From: Myoxocephalus aenaeus | Lineage: Eukaryota; Chordata; Actinopteri; Perciformes; Cottidae | Assembly: GCA_038501785.1 (NCBI GenBank) | Contig: JBAMJR010000151.1 | Span: forward strand, 4,946,501-5,010,500 | Length of the DNA: 64,000 nucleotides | Reading direction: 5' to 3' | Shown here: in pieces, positions 13,301 through 23,392 of the stretch | How the letters are laid out: every line of letters starts with the position of its first letter | Numbering within the stretch: the first letter of the stretch is position 1 | Translations under genes and position numbers: made by a program | Notes under the pieces: model-generated | The model's database searches: none | The model's input: the letters and a program-made list of their open reading frames with translations, nothing else | Told to the model about the DNA's origin: nothing

Positions 13301-14302
13301 CACCTGCTGCCTTGAAAAAGCTAGTTAATTCAACTTGAAATTCCCTTTGATTCAACTGAGAAATGAAAGTTCATAAGGTTGTTGCAACTAGTTGTCTCAA
13401 CATTTATGTTTCAAGTTGTCAGAGTTGAGTGAACTTGTTTAAACTTGATCCACCAAAAAAAAAAGAGTGTTTTTTACATTATCATTTTAAGAAAACGTTC
13501 CTTACCGAGGCAAACAAACGCACATTTGTGCTTTTATGTAACTCACAGTTACAAGTTAAAATAACTTTACCATGTGTATACAACTTGCTATTTCAAGTTA
13601 AGAGGACTTACATTCCAAATTTATTTCAACTTGCATATAAACGTTATTTTGACTGATAATTGAAAGTGTGCTTGCTTTATAAAAAAGAAATGACCAATAA
13701 TTCTTACTTATTTGAAGAAAATATACACAGACTGAAACATTCACTACAAATACATCTCAACACACCCAAATAGTAAAAAATATATATAGAAAAAACATGA
13801 CCTTTTCACTGAAGGACAAAAGAGACTCAAATTATTTAAACTAAAATCTGTGCACGGTTTTCCTATACATTGTTCCCACATACAAATGGAGGCAATCTGA
13901 CAGACACTGACAGTAGGCGTGGTTGTACTCAGGTTCATACATTTTCAATATGAACAAGAACATTGTAAACGCTCCAAAAATAGAGACACATGACTGAATT
14001 GGCTACTTTCAAAAAAGGGAAATAATAAAATTAGAGACCGATTGAGATAATACAGTGTGCAGAGGCAAAATGTGAGATACTGAAAACTTCATAAAACCAT
14101 TTAATAAAGCTTTCATTTTTATAACATTTCTTAATCATAATTCCAACATCCTCACAAAAGGTTGTACGTGGCAAAACAAACAATCTACAGTTTAGAAGAG
14201 TTTTAGTCTACGGTTTTCACTTTTACATTTCTCAACCAAGCTTGACTTTGAGATGTGTTTGAGATTTACTGGCTATATTTATTATTATATTATTATAATC
14301 TT
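10306..14302. other. Non-coding stretch with weak repeat traces
   Basis: No gene is recognised. The part from about 13278 to 13640 is built of loosely repeated 'caacttga/aagttca' motifs, typical of old dispersed repeats. I see no defined boundaries. Confidence 0.5.
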
Positions 14303-14602
14303 GGGCGACTGTGGGTTAGTGGTAGTACAGGGCCGTCCTTCAATCAGAGGATCGGCGGTTCGACCTCCGGCTCCGCTAGCCTATGTCGATGTGTCCTTGG
14401 GAAAGACACTTAACCCCAAATTGCTCCCGTAGCTGTTCTATGGTGTGTATGAGTTGGTTAGTCCTGATGGGCAGGTCGCACCTTACATGGTAGCTCCTCC
14501 CATCAGTGTATGAATGTGTGTGTGAATGAGTGAATGATGACAAGTAGTGTTAAAGAGCTTTGAGTGGTCGGAAGAGAGAAACACAAGTACAGTCCATTTA
14601 CC
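14303..14602 (+). repeat. tRNA-like SINE-class dispersed repeat
   Basis: The head resembles a tRNA-derived pol III promoter: an A-box-like gtgggttagtggtagt and a B-box-like ggttcgacc at 14357-14365. The body contains gtccttgggaaagacactta and ends gagtggtcgg...gtacagtccatttacc. Related copies in this window are at 60419-60699 (full length) and 10224-10305 (tail). I recognise this as a very common teleost repeat, and the exact SINE family name is not assigned. Confidence 0.7.
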
Positions 14603-14661
14603 ATATATATCTGAGCAGTTTGCTTCTGAGCCCATGGATTCTTGCTGAGCACTGGTCCGGT

Positions 14662-15161
14662 TTAATGTTCATGAAGGAACTCAAAGGTGTCGTTCATATT
14701 ACGGGGGTACTCCAGGTTAAGGCAGTAGATTGTGCCCATCAACATGGCAAAGCCTGTGGGCACGTCTCTGATTCATGTAGGATGATCTTCTCCTAAAGCT
14801 AATGAAAACAAAACATGTTACCATTGTCGCATTACAACCATTGAGTGTAGTCAATGTGTAAATACAGTGTTTTACATCACACATCCGGATTATGTCGGAG
14901 GAGTCCTCTGAAAGATAGTAGCATGGAAGACCAAGCAGGTCAGCTGTTCTTTTTTTTTGGTTTGCATCCTACAAAAACAGACAAGAGTAGATGAATGAAA
15001 TACCAAAGGTATAATCCCAATTTGAGTACAGAGAAGGCCTAAACACCGCCAATGATGTCCATGATGCCGTTTATAATGCTGGATTATTGTTCCTTGTCCA
15101 TTAGAGGAGAATGCACAACATTTACATTTCCACGTCACATACTGGACAGTCTTGATGACAT
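14662..15161 (-). pseudogene. Three-exon relic of a teleost multicopy C2H2 zinc-finger gene
   Basis: Read on the minus strand there are three exon-like blocks with splice signals. Block 1 (15161-15004) follows a tttacag acceptor and encodes a C2H2-like finger, WKCKCCAFSS...IIQHYKRHHGHH, ending before a GT. Block 2 (14968-14876) follows tgtttttgtag, has 31 codons including LLGLPCYYLSEDSS, and ends at GTAAAA. Block 3 (14798-14662) follows ttttcattag and encodes TGFAMLMGTIYCLNLEYP...FEFLHEH and a stop, but only after an in-frame TGA near its start. From memory this finger-plus-tail layout matches an uncharacterised family that is expanded in teleost genomes. The TGA and the lost second half of the finger block indicate a pseudogene. 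Function is unknown. Confidence 0.55.
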
Positions 15162-15610
15162 CTGTAAACAGAAAAAAATCTAATGAAATTGCATGTTTAG
15201 TGAAAATGTGTGTTTCAGAAAAATAAAACCCACATATAATATTTGTATCTAATATAAATATAACATGCATTTACTTTACGCTTAAATTATCAATCTTTTA
15301 CATTTCTAAATATTTAAAACAAAAACAGGGATCAAGTGATTTTGAAGTATAAACCAAGTATTACACAAATTTTCAAATACACTTCCAGTCAGTTTATTCT
15401 GTTTTAGCTTTGTTTTGGTTTAAGTGAGACCGTAGATTGTGATGTTTAAATGTATTACATTTACTGTAGAGTAAGAGAAACACCTCAATATAAGCTAATT
15501 CAATAGTGCAAGTCTCAAGAATGAGTATTGCAAGTGTCTGAAACCCTCCAACCTGTTAAAGATTACTAGAATACATACAAAGTAATTTATTGTGTAATTG
15601 TTAGTAATAA
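15162..15610. other. Non-coding, upstream of pseudogene blocks
   Basis: AT-rich sequence in which I found no further exon of the relic gene. It ends at the target-site duplication of the hAT element. Confidence 0.5.
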
Positions 15611-15618
15611 CTTGTTTG

Positions 15619-16914
15619 CAGTGGTGTATAGTAACGAAGTAGAAATACTTCGTTACTGTACTTAAGTAGTTTTTGGGGATATCTGTACTCTACTTTACTA
15701 TTTATATTTCTGTTTACTTTTACTTTTACTTCACTACATTTTGCAAAGAAAAATGATACTTTTACTCCGATACATTTCTCCTGAAACCTTCGTTACTCGC
15801 TACAAAATCAAATCTATCTTTAGAAAAAAAAAAAAACATCGGGGACTGTGGTGGAACACAGACTCCACCAAGCAGGTTTTGCGAATCACAATGTTTTGCA
15901 TTTTCCCTCTACATCCTCTAGTCCAGCACTCCCAAACCTTTATGCGTCACGGACCGGTTACGTGAAGACAATATTTTCACGGACCGGGTCCGACCTCGGA
16001 GAGACGGGAGACAACGACACCCGACGTGTGTTCGTTATGTCCAGTCTACTGCTAACTAAACCTTTAGTCCAGTCTACTGCTTAATTTATAACCCGCTGCA
16101 CAAAGACAGGATGTTGAAATGGAAGCAGGTTTTCATGCTTTTTTGGCGATCTCAGGATACTCTGCCTTGGTTTCCAGATCACCGACAGAGTTGTAACAGA
16201 CTTACGTTTCATTTTTAGAGTAACGTAACATCTTGACATGTGTCAAGAGATTCCGTCTGAGGTTACCACAGACGGATGTATGCGGTCATTTTTCACAATA
16301 AAACATCTTTCCGGCCTTGATTTTTTTTTTATTTAATTGAAATGTTTCATTCATTCTTTCTGTGGCCCGGTACCAAGAGACCCACAGACCGGTACCAAGA
16401 GACCCACAGACCGGTACCAAGAGACCCACGGCGGGCGGAATGAGCATACTTATAACCACACTGTTACAAGTCCTTCATAGTGTCATATTGCTTTTTGGAG
16501 AATTATGATGATAAGTTCATAGTAGATGCAAAAGTATACTTAGGTACAATATATTATGTTGTACATAATATATGTGGATGGATCACAGCCAACCCAGTTA
16601 TTTTATCAACACAACTCCTGGTCCTTGGTCACGGTGACCACAGCACTTAAAAGAATAAACTTCATAATTCTCAAAACTCTGACCCTTTGCTTTTTTATTA
16701 AAAGCATGTACTTGTACTTTTACTTTCAATACTTAAGTACATTTTATATCAGAAAAATACTTTTGATACTTAAGTACAGAAAATATCAGATACTTTAAGA
16801 CTTTTACTCAAGTAGTATTTTAATAGGTGACTTTTACTTTTACTGGAGTAATTTTCCAGTAAGGTATCTTTACTTTTACTCAAGTACGGCTTTTGGGTAC
16901 TTTATACACCACTG
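15619..16914 (+). mobile_element. Non-autonomous hAT element, copy 1 (1.3 kb)
   Basis: The termini are inverted, CAGTGGTGTATA at the left and TATACACCACTG at the right. They are flanked by a perfect 8-bp duplication, cttgtttg, at 15611-15618 and 16915-16922, which is the hAT signature. Both subterminal regions are rich in acttaagtac-type motifs. The interior has a 22-bp tandem repeat (ggtaccaagagacccacaga) with three units at about 16366-16431. No transposase is visible, and the short open frames are not conserved proteins. An inverted copy is at 18670-20032 and a third starts at 63554. Confidence 0.9.
16366..16431 (+). repeat. 22-bp minisatellite, 3 units
   Basis: Three near-identical 22-bp units (containing ccggtaccaagagacccaca) lie inside hAT copy 1. 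The same array has six units in copy 2, which accounts for almost all of the length difference between the two elements. Confidence 0.85.
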
Positions 16915-17475
16915 CTTGTTTGTAAAATATGTAGTTCCAGACACTAACCAGCAGTGGTGGCCGGCCAATAGAGGGCCACGGGGCCTGCAGGCACCCACCT
17001 TCAGCCACCAAAAAAATATTTATAAAATTATTAATTATAAAAATATAATAATATTAATAAATTATACAAATTGTCAATATTTGTGTTTTTGAGCTATGGA
17101 ATATACCCAGTAATATTTGTAAAATAAGATATCTGTGCCAAATATCTGCTTTTCCTCTCTGCTCATGCATGTCTCCTGCACCTCTGAGCTGCCCCTGTGC
17201 ACGTCTCTGTGCTGCTAGTGCACGTCGCGGGGCCAGATCGATTTGTCCCAAGAAAGACGGGTCTAATACGCAGTTTAGCCAATCACTGATTAAAGATATA
17301 AATGAATGACATACAATTTATCCAATCAGCGCCCTAAAAAACACTTCCAGGAGGGCCAAACTCATTTGGCCCAAGGCTGCGCGGTCCTGTGTCTGTCTCA
17401 TCAGGGAAGACGAGGCGCCCGCGCCACACATTTTAACAACATTACAGAGGCGCGAGCACAGTCGAGCACGTTCTT

Positions 17476-18315
17476 CAAAGAAAACCAAACGCTAACTCGG
17501 TATAATCTCTCCAACACCGGTTTGAGAGAAGACCTTTGGTGGAGAAACTACAGGTGAAACACCTGGTCCCAGATCAGCCTGACCTCAGGAAAAGACAACA
17601 GACTCGCGTGAAAGGGAAGCAGCTTCTGTGCAGACGGCGAAGCTACAACAGCCCGGTTTGGCTAAGCTAGCTGCTGGATGCAGTCATGCTAACGCAGTAT
17701 TTTACTTTCCTTGCTTGCTTTTTTTAAATCAACATGGACCGATCCAGCCTGGACAGATATAGGAGTAAGGGACATGAAGCACTTGCCGGAAAAATTAAGA
17801 AAACACGAGAACACGCATGGATATAGCTCCGTCAAGCTACTAAGCAGGGACGTCCAACTGGTAGGAGACCCCGGGGAAGACCCAGGACACGCTGGAGGGA
17901 TTATATCTCCCGGCTGGCCTTGGAACGCCTCGGGATCCTCCAGAATGAGCTGGTAAGTGTTGCGGGTGAGAGGGAAGCCTGGGTCAGCCTGCTGAACCTG
18001 CTGCCACCGCGACCCAACCCGGATAAGCGGCTGATAATGGATAGAAGCGACTAAGATAGCATATCAAGCTAAGTCAACATCGCTACCCACGGATGCCGTG
18101 CTGTGGTGAAGAAACACAATGAGGTGGATAAAAACTGGCACATTTTATCCAAAACAATTGATCGTGTGAAGTTTTGTGGGGCTTTTGAGCTGGCCGTGAC
18201 GAGACTCACTGCATGACGACTGCTGCCGGAGCACCATAACAGACAGCGTTTTGAAAGACACGTTAAAGACGGCACAAAACGAGATGTTGGAAGGCATGCC
18301 GTCAGTATATGATAT
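17476..18315 (+). pseudogene. Broken hAT transposase, N-terminal (TTF/BED-type) exon
   Basis: Fragments in different frames line up in the order expected of an hAT transposase. They are VEKLQVKHLVPDQPDL (from about 17539), the zinc-binding piece GCSHANAVFYFPCLLF (about 17676-17725), then GVRDMKHLPEKLRKHENTHG (to about 17826). A LINE insertion follows. After it come pieces read as VVKKHNEVDKNWHILSKTI and DRVKFCGAFEL, and finally LKDTLKTAQNEMLEGMPSVY, ending at a GTAAGT splice donor (18316-18321). At least three frameshifts, a TAG in the zinc-finger frame and the insertion make it non-functional. The catalytic core downstream was not found. The motif match is from memory of the family; the order and spacing are seen directly. 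Confidence 0.7.
17840..18063 (+). mobile_element. 5'-truncated LINE tail inserted in the hAT transposase
   Basis: One frame reads RPRGRPRTRWRDYISRLALE, then RLGI...VAGEREAWVSLLNLLPPRPNP and a stop. This is the C-terminal end of a non-LTR retrotransposon reverse-transcriptase ORF that is abundant in fish (RTE/Rex-like is my best guess; the clade is not certain). The insertion is bracketed by the 8-bp direct repeat tcaagcta at 17832-17839 and 18064-18071. It splits the transposase reading, so it is younger than the host hAT element. The frame is intact over about 65 codons, suggesting modest age. Confidence 0.75.
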
Positions 18316-18669
18316 GTAAGTAAGTTACCCAATTTGTGTTCTGGCTTTAGAAACTGTTTGTCAATCAATGTTGTTATTTTTGTTCATGTGTTTTACCTGC
18401 GTTAAGATGAGATGCTTTTATTTTGAAGGCGGCTCGCGACGATATATAGGAAGTCTCATTGTACGTCAAAAGCTGCGAAAAACATGGTTAATTTTTTATA
18501 CGAAATAGAAACGGTAACGGTATTAGCACTCCGCGGAAGAGGCATAAGGTTAGTTAAAGTTGTAATAACTGTGTATGTTTTAAGGAAATTGGTGTGAGTG
18601 TTGGCGCTCTCTCTAAGTATCGTTTGTGTGCCTTTGTACACAGCTCTTACGTTGGTTTTGGGAATTTAT

Positions 18670-20032
18670 CAGTGGTGTATAAAGTACCCAAAAGCCGTAC
18701 TTGAGTAAAAGTAAAGATACCTTACTGGAAAATTACTCCAGTAAAAGTAAAAGTCACCTATTAAAATACTACTTGAGTAAAAGTCTTAAAGTATCTGATA
18801 TTTCCTGTACTTAAGTATCAAAAGTATTTTTCTGATATAAAATGTACTTAAGTATTGAAAGTAAAAGTACAAGTACATGCTTTTAATAAAAAAGCAAAGG
18901 GTCAGAATTTTGAGAATTATGAAGTTTATTCTTTTAAGTGCTGTGGTCACCGTGACCAAGGACCAGGAGTTGTGTTGATACAATAACTGGGTTGGCTGGG
19001 ATCCATCCATATATATTATGTTCAACATAATATATTGTACTTAAGTATACTTTTGCATCTACTATGAACTTATCATCATAATTCTCCAAAAAGCAATATT
19101 ACACTATGAAGGACTTGTAACAGTGTGGTTATAAGTATGCTCATTCCGCCCGCCGTGGGTCTCTTGGTACCGGTCTGTGGGTCTCTTGGTACCGGTCTGT
19201 GGGTCTCTTGGTACCGGTCTGTGGGTCTCTTGGTACCGGTCTGTGGGTCTCTTGGTACAGGTATGTGGGTCTCTTGGTACCGGGCCACAGAAAGAATGAA
19301 TGAAACATTTCAATTAAATTAAAAAAAATCAAGGCCGGAAAGATGTTTTATTGTGAAAAATGACCGCATACATCCGTCTGTGGTAACCTCAGACGGAATC
19401 TCTTGACACATGTCAAGATGTTACGTTACTCTAAAAATGAAACGTAAGTCTGTTACAACTCTGCCGGTGATCTGGAAACCAAGGCAGAGTATCGTGAGAT
19501 CGCCAAAAAAGCATGAAAACCTGCTTCCATTTCAACATCCTGTCTTTGTGCAGCGCGTTATAAGTTAAGCAGTAGACTGGACTAAAGGTTTAGTTAGGAG
19601 TAGACTGGACATAACGAACACACGTCGGGTGTCGTTGTCTCCCGTCTCTCCGAGGTCGGACCCGGTCTGTGAAAATATTGTCTTCACGTAACCGGTCCGT
19701 GGCGCATAAAGGTTTGGGAGCGCTGGACGAGAGGATGTAGAGGGCTAATGCATAACATTGTGATTCGCAAAACCTGCTTGGTGGAGTCTGTGTTCCACCA
19801 CAGTCCCCGATGTTTTTTTTCTTTTTTCTAAAGATAGATTTGATTTTGTAGCGAGTAACGAAGGTTTCAGGAGAAATGTATCGGAGTAAAAGTATCATTT
19901 TTCTTTGCAAAATGTAGTGAAGTAAAAGTAAAAGTAAACAGAAATATAAATAGTAAAGTAGAGTACAGATATCCCCAAAAACTACTTAAGTACAGTAACG
20001 AAGTATTTCTACTTCGTTACTATACACCACTG
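18670..20032 (-). mobile_element. Non-autonomous hAT element, copy 2 (inverted, 1.36 kb)
   Basis: This is the reverse complement of the element at 15619-16914, with the same CAGTGGTGTATA ends. It is flanked by its own 8-bp duplication gaatttat (18662-18669 and 20033-20040), so it is an independent insertion and not part of a large inverted duplication. It differs by scattered substitutions and by having six rather than three units of the internal 22-bp repeat (about 19155-19286). It lies within the intron-like part of the 6.4-kb hAT element. Together with copy 1 it could form a 1.3-kb-arm stem in a transcript. Confidence 0.9.
19155..19286 (-). repeat. 22-bp minisatellite, 6 units
   Basis: Six units of the repeat seen three times in copy 1. 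The last unit carries two substitutions (acaggtatg instead of accggtctg). Confidence 0.85.
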
Positions 20033-20100
20033 GAATTTATCAATACATTTGAAATCATCAGTCAAGTGCAGGACTGTCTGTCTGAGGGGTATGAGACACA

Positions 20101-20155
20101 TACATATATATATATATATACATATACATACACACACACACACACACACATATAT
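20101..20155. repeat. (TA)n/(CA)n microsatellite, left part
   Basis: An alternating TA tract is followed by CATA units and a CA tract. The same compound microsatellite continues at 23027 beyond the inserted element, so the insertion split one array. Confidence 0.85.
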
Positions 20156-20204
20156 TAGTGCTGTCATATTAGCACGTTATTAGCACGTTATTAACGGCGT
20201 TAAC

Positions 20205-21221
20205 TAGGGCTGCAACTAACGATTATTTTAATAATCGATTAATCGATTGATTATTTTTTCGATTAATCGATGAATCGGATAAAAAAAAAAAAAAAAGGCA
20301 TTAATTTCCAACCCTTTATTCAAAAACAGAAGTGACAGTGCAAAACCTCTTCAGAAAGCACAAACAGGTTGCTCCTTGAACATCCCTGAGCTGTTAATTA
20401 AAAAAGATTAATACAAATGGACTAACACTAAAAACATGCACATGTATGCTTTACAGATGTAAAGCATACATGTGTATGTTTTTTGTGTTAGCTCAAATGT
20501 GAGCCCTTTTTACTGTAATTAATCTCCTTGGAGCAGAGGCTGCATTTAGCATGCCCTGCTTTATCAATATGTATGAAACACTGGACAGAGGGAAGCTGCA
20601 CTGCTCCTCTCACGTCTGTTTTGACCTGCACCTGCCTTAAACTCTTTCATTCACATCATCTGATCAATATCTGGGCCTCTTATGACCACGACGCCCAACT
20701 ACGTGATTTGATTCATTCTACTTTGAGTTAAAAAAAACAAAAAACCTGCAGCCAGATCCGCCGGTGTTCCGGTTTAACGTTAACGAGTGACTGGTGAACT
20801 GAACCAGACCGGGGGTTACGGCATGTTTCATCACGTTACGGTTTTTTACAAGCAAGACTGAACTGTAACGGAACATAAAGTAACTTTAACAACAATACAC
20901 AACCCAAACACGCTAGCTAACGTGATAGCAAGCTGACTAGCTTCCATTAAAAACAAGTTTGAGGGAAATGAGACGCTGGAGACATCTTAACGCTGATTGG
21001 CCAAGACTCGAGACGTCAAAGATCTTCTATTTCTAAGCGTTTCTCAGCGTCTCATTCCAATCTCAGAAACGCTGCCGGCCAGTTGCTCTGCTCCGCTCTT
21101 TTTTTTTCTTCTCCGAGACTTATTGCCCGGCGTAATAATCGCGCGACACAACGAATCGATGATGAAATTCGTTCCCAACACTTTTGATAATCGATTTTAT
21201 CGATCCGTTGTTGCAGCCCTA
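20205..21221 (+). mobile_element. 1.0-kb hAT-like element nested in the 20.2-kb element
   Basis: The terminal inverted repeats are TAGGGCTGCAACTAACGATT at the left and GTTGTTGCAGCCCTA at the right. A perfect 8-bp duplication, gcgttaac, lies at 20197-20204 and 21222-21229. The subterminal region is full of attaatcgat motifs, as in common vertebrate hAT non-autonomous elements. No coding region is convincing. Confidence 0.9.
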
Positions 21222-21837
21222 GCGTTAACGCAAACCAATTTTAACGCCGTCAATTTTATTAACGTTAATTAATAATTAGCGTTAATGCATTTAAATTTTT
21301 TTATTTTTTTCTCGCGACCACCACGCCGGATGTAGCTCAACCGGAAGCAAAACAATAGGCACGCCGTTTGGGCTTGGAAGCTAGGCAAACGTTACGGTTT
21401 GAAATGAATGGTGAGCGCGATACGGCAAAATGAATGATAAGACGCTAATGAATGGAAAGTTTAATTTAAAAAAAGTTGTCAGATGGTTCCCTTGACAAGA
21501 CCAAAGTGCCATTAGTCATTGTGAACTGAGCTATCATCGTAGCCTATCCAGTCTGAAACACCACTTGATGGCCAAGCACACAGCTGATGCTAACTCTGCG
21601 CCCCCTCGTCATAGCAGACAAGAATGGATGACTTCGGACAGAAACACATGGACACCACAACGAAGAACAAACTTATTTTTCTCTCTCTCACTCTCTCTCG
21701 TGCTCTCGCTCTCTTGCCCTGCAGTTGTTTTTCAATAAAATAAAACATTTGTATAAAGCTAGCCAATCCACTTTTTCATGTTGATAAGAGCATTAAAATG
21801 AAGAAAAAAAATTGCGATTAATCGCGAGTTAACTATG

Positions 21838-22981
21838 CAGGATACCCCCAGGATTTTTCATCTCAAATTTAAGACTTTTTAAGACCTTTTCAAGACCACT
21901 TCAAATGAAATTTAAGACCAACATCGCACCTTTCCTGATAAAAAAATAGGAAATCAATCAATCAATCAAATAACTTTAATCATAAGACAGAACCATATAA
22001 AACAATAACTGTGAGGGGTGTACGTTTTGGTCTACGTGTCTTATTTTATTGTATTGTTATACAATAATGAACAATATTTTCTTATCATATATTATTATAT
22101 ATAAAATGTTATCTTATTTGGCATTTATTGGACTGTTTGTCTTACCAAACAATGGGATCTTGATAGGCTTAATTTAGTAAGTAAAGTATTGTTTTTGTGT
22201 CATGATGAATATATTCAACTCGATTCTGGGGCGTCATTCTGAGACTTCGCTGAGTCGGCAACCGGACCCTGGCGACGTGTTTTCTGTAGCCGGCTTCAGG
22301 CCAGTGCTGGCCCCAGGTTAGTTTCAATTACGGCCGAGTGACGGCAGTGACGGCCGCCGGAATCGGGCCAGTGTATTCGGTCCGATTCTGGGGCGTCATT
22401 CATGCCGAGTCTCAGCAGAATCGGCAACGGGACCCGGGCCGGACATGTTTCTTCCGGCGTGTCTAGCTTAAGCCGGATCCGGACAAGGTCATTTTGGCTA
22501 CCTGGGGAAGAACCCTTTAATTTACAGAGAAGAAACATCTTTAGCTGGAGGACTGTGGACTCTGTAACACTACTGGCAAGTGCATCTGTCCCTGCTTGTG
22601 AGACACGTGCGATGGAAACGGGAAAGCAGGTTCGCATAGCTCGATGCAAACCTGCGAGCGAGCTAGTTAGCTCGCTCGCGCTTGGGGAGGGGGGTGGCGC
22701 GCGATCAGCTGTTAAACTCTACAGCGTCTCAGCCAGTTCAGAGCCATATACAGGTTGCCTGATATTTTGGATGCGACGTTTGGGTGTACTAAGATTCGTT
22801 GTAACAACGAACAATAAACAAATGTTGTGGCGCCGTATCAAATAAGGAAGGGGGTAAAAATTAAGACTTGATGAACGAAATTTAAGACCTGTTGACAAAA
22901 TGTAATACCTTTTTAAGGCCTTAAATTATGAATACTAAATTTAAGACTTTTTCAAGTTTTTAAGACCTCGCGGGTACCCTG
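21838..22981 (+). mobile_element. 1.1-kb CpG-rich DNA element nested in the 20.2-kb element
   Basis: The ends are inverted, CAGGATACCC at the left against CAGGGTACCC read inward from the right. Both subterminal regions carry repeated tttaagac motifs. The 5-bp duplication ctatg flanks it (21833-21837 and 22982-22986). The interior (about 22220-22480) is GC-rich and contains two direct copies of a segment beginning gattctggggcgtcatt. No transposase was found. I do not assign a superfamily. Confidence 0.75.
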
Positions 22982-23026
22982 CTATGACATAAATGCGATT
23001 AAATATTTTAATCGTTTGACAGCACA

Positions 23027-23029
23027 TAT

Positions 23030-23078
<49 letters not shown>

Positions 23079-23123
23079 CATACATACATACATATATATA
23101 CATACATACATACATACATACAT

Positions 23124-23217
<94 letters not shown>

Positions 23218-23222
23218 TATAT
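23027..23222. repeat. Compound (TA)n(CATA)n(CA)n microsatellite
   Basis: About 190 bp of alternating purine-pyrimidine repeats: TA tracts, two blocks of CATA tetranucleotides and CA tracts. Its open frames are artefacts of the repeat. Confidence 0.95.
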
Positions 23223-23392
23223 ATGCACACAGAATTGTATTAATAAGATGTCCTTATTATGTCAAAGTGTTGGAATAAATGTTAAATATTTAACTGCAAA
23301 GTAGTAATGCGTGATACCTTTTATTAGCTTTTGAATCATACTGGGATTAGAAAAAAAAATAAAAAATGCCACCAGCCGCCACTGCTAACCAG

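Larger units (their letters stand above)
20156..23026 (+). mobile_element. DNA transposon inserted in a microsatellite, itself twice interrupted
   Basis: The left end reads TAGTGCTGTCA and the right end, read inward, TGTGCTGTCAAACG. The inner flank has the attaatcgcg/gcgttaac character of a widespread vertebrate non-autonomous element. The remaining body is split into three pieces (20156-20204, 21222-21837, 22982-23026) by the elements at 20205-21221 and 21838-22981. The exact edges are blurred because the target was a TA/CA repeat. No transposase is visible. Confidence 0.65.
16952..23384 (+). mobile_element. 6.4-kb hAT transposon with multiple nested insertions
   Basis: The ends form an imperfect inverted repeat, CAGTGGTGGCCGG at the left against CAGTGGCGGCTGG read inward from the right. 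They are flanked by the exact 8-bp duplication ctaaccag at 16944-16951 and 23385-23392. Inside are a decayed hAT transposase exon (about 17476-18315), a LINE tail (17840-18063), an inverted 1.3-kb hAT copy (18670-20032), and a microsatellite hosting another transposon (20156-23026) that itself contains two more. Most of the downstream part of the transposase gene, including the C-terminal dimerisation region, is not found. The element was once autonomous or derived from one that was. Confidence 0.85.

Noticed and set aside
14303..14400. Functional tRNA gene at the SINE head
   Set aside because: A- and B-box-like words exist but no cloverleaf or anticodon arm can be drawn, and the sequence continues as a dispersed repeat.
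15741..15965. Repeated frame beginning MQRKMILLLRYISPE found in all three hAT copies
   Set aside because: It is present because the element is repeated. It has no transposase motif and includes a poly-lysine run from an A tract.
19076..19332. Repetitive frames (RDPQTGTKRPT type) over the hAT copy 2 interior
   Set aside because: They arise from the 22-bp minisatellite, and several frames are open only because the repeat lacks stops.
15619..20032. One large inverted duplication
   Set aside because: The two arms have different 8-bp target duplications, so they are independent insertions.
23031..23160. CRISPR-like array of CATA units
   Set aside because: The units are a tetranucleotide microsatellite with no spacers, and the DNA is eukaryotic.
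23008..23243. Open frames on both strands encoding Cys/Val/Tyr/Ile/His/Thr repeats
   Set aside because: They are translations of the TA/CATA/CA microsatellite and carry no protein signal.
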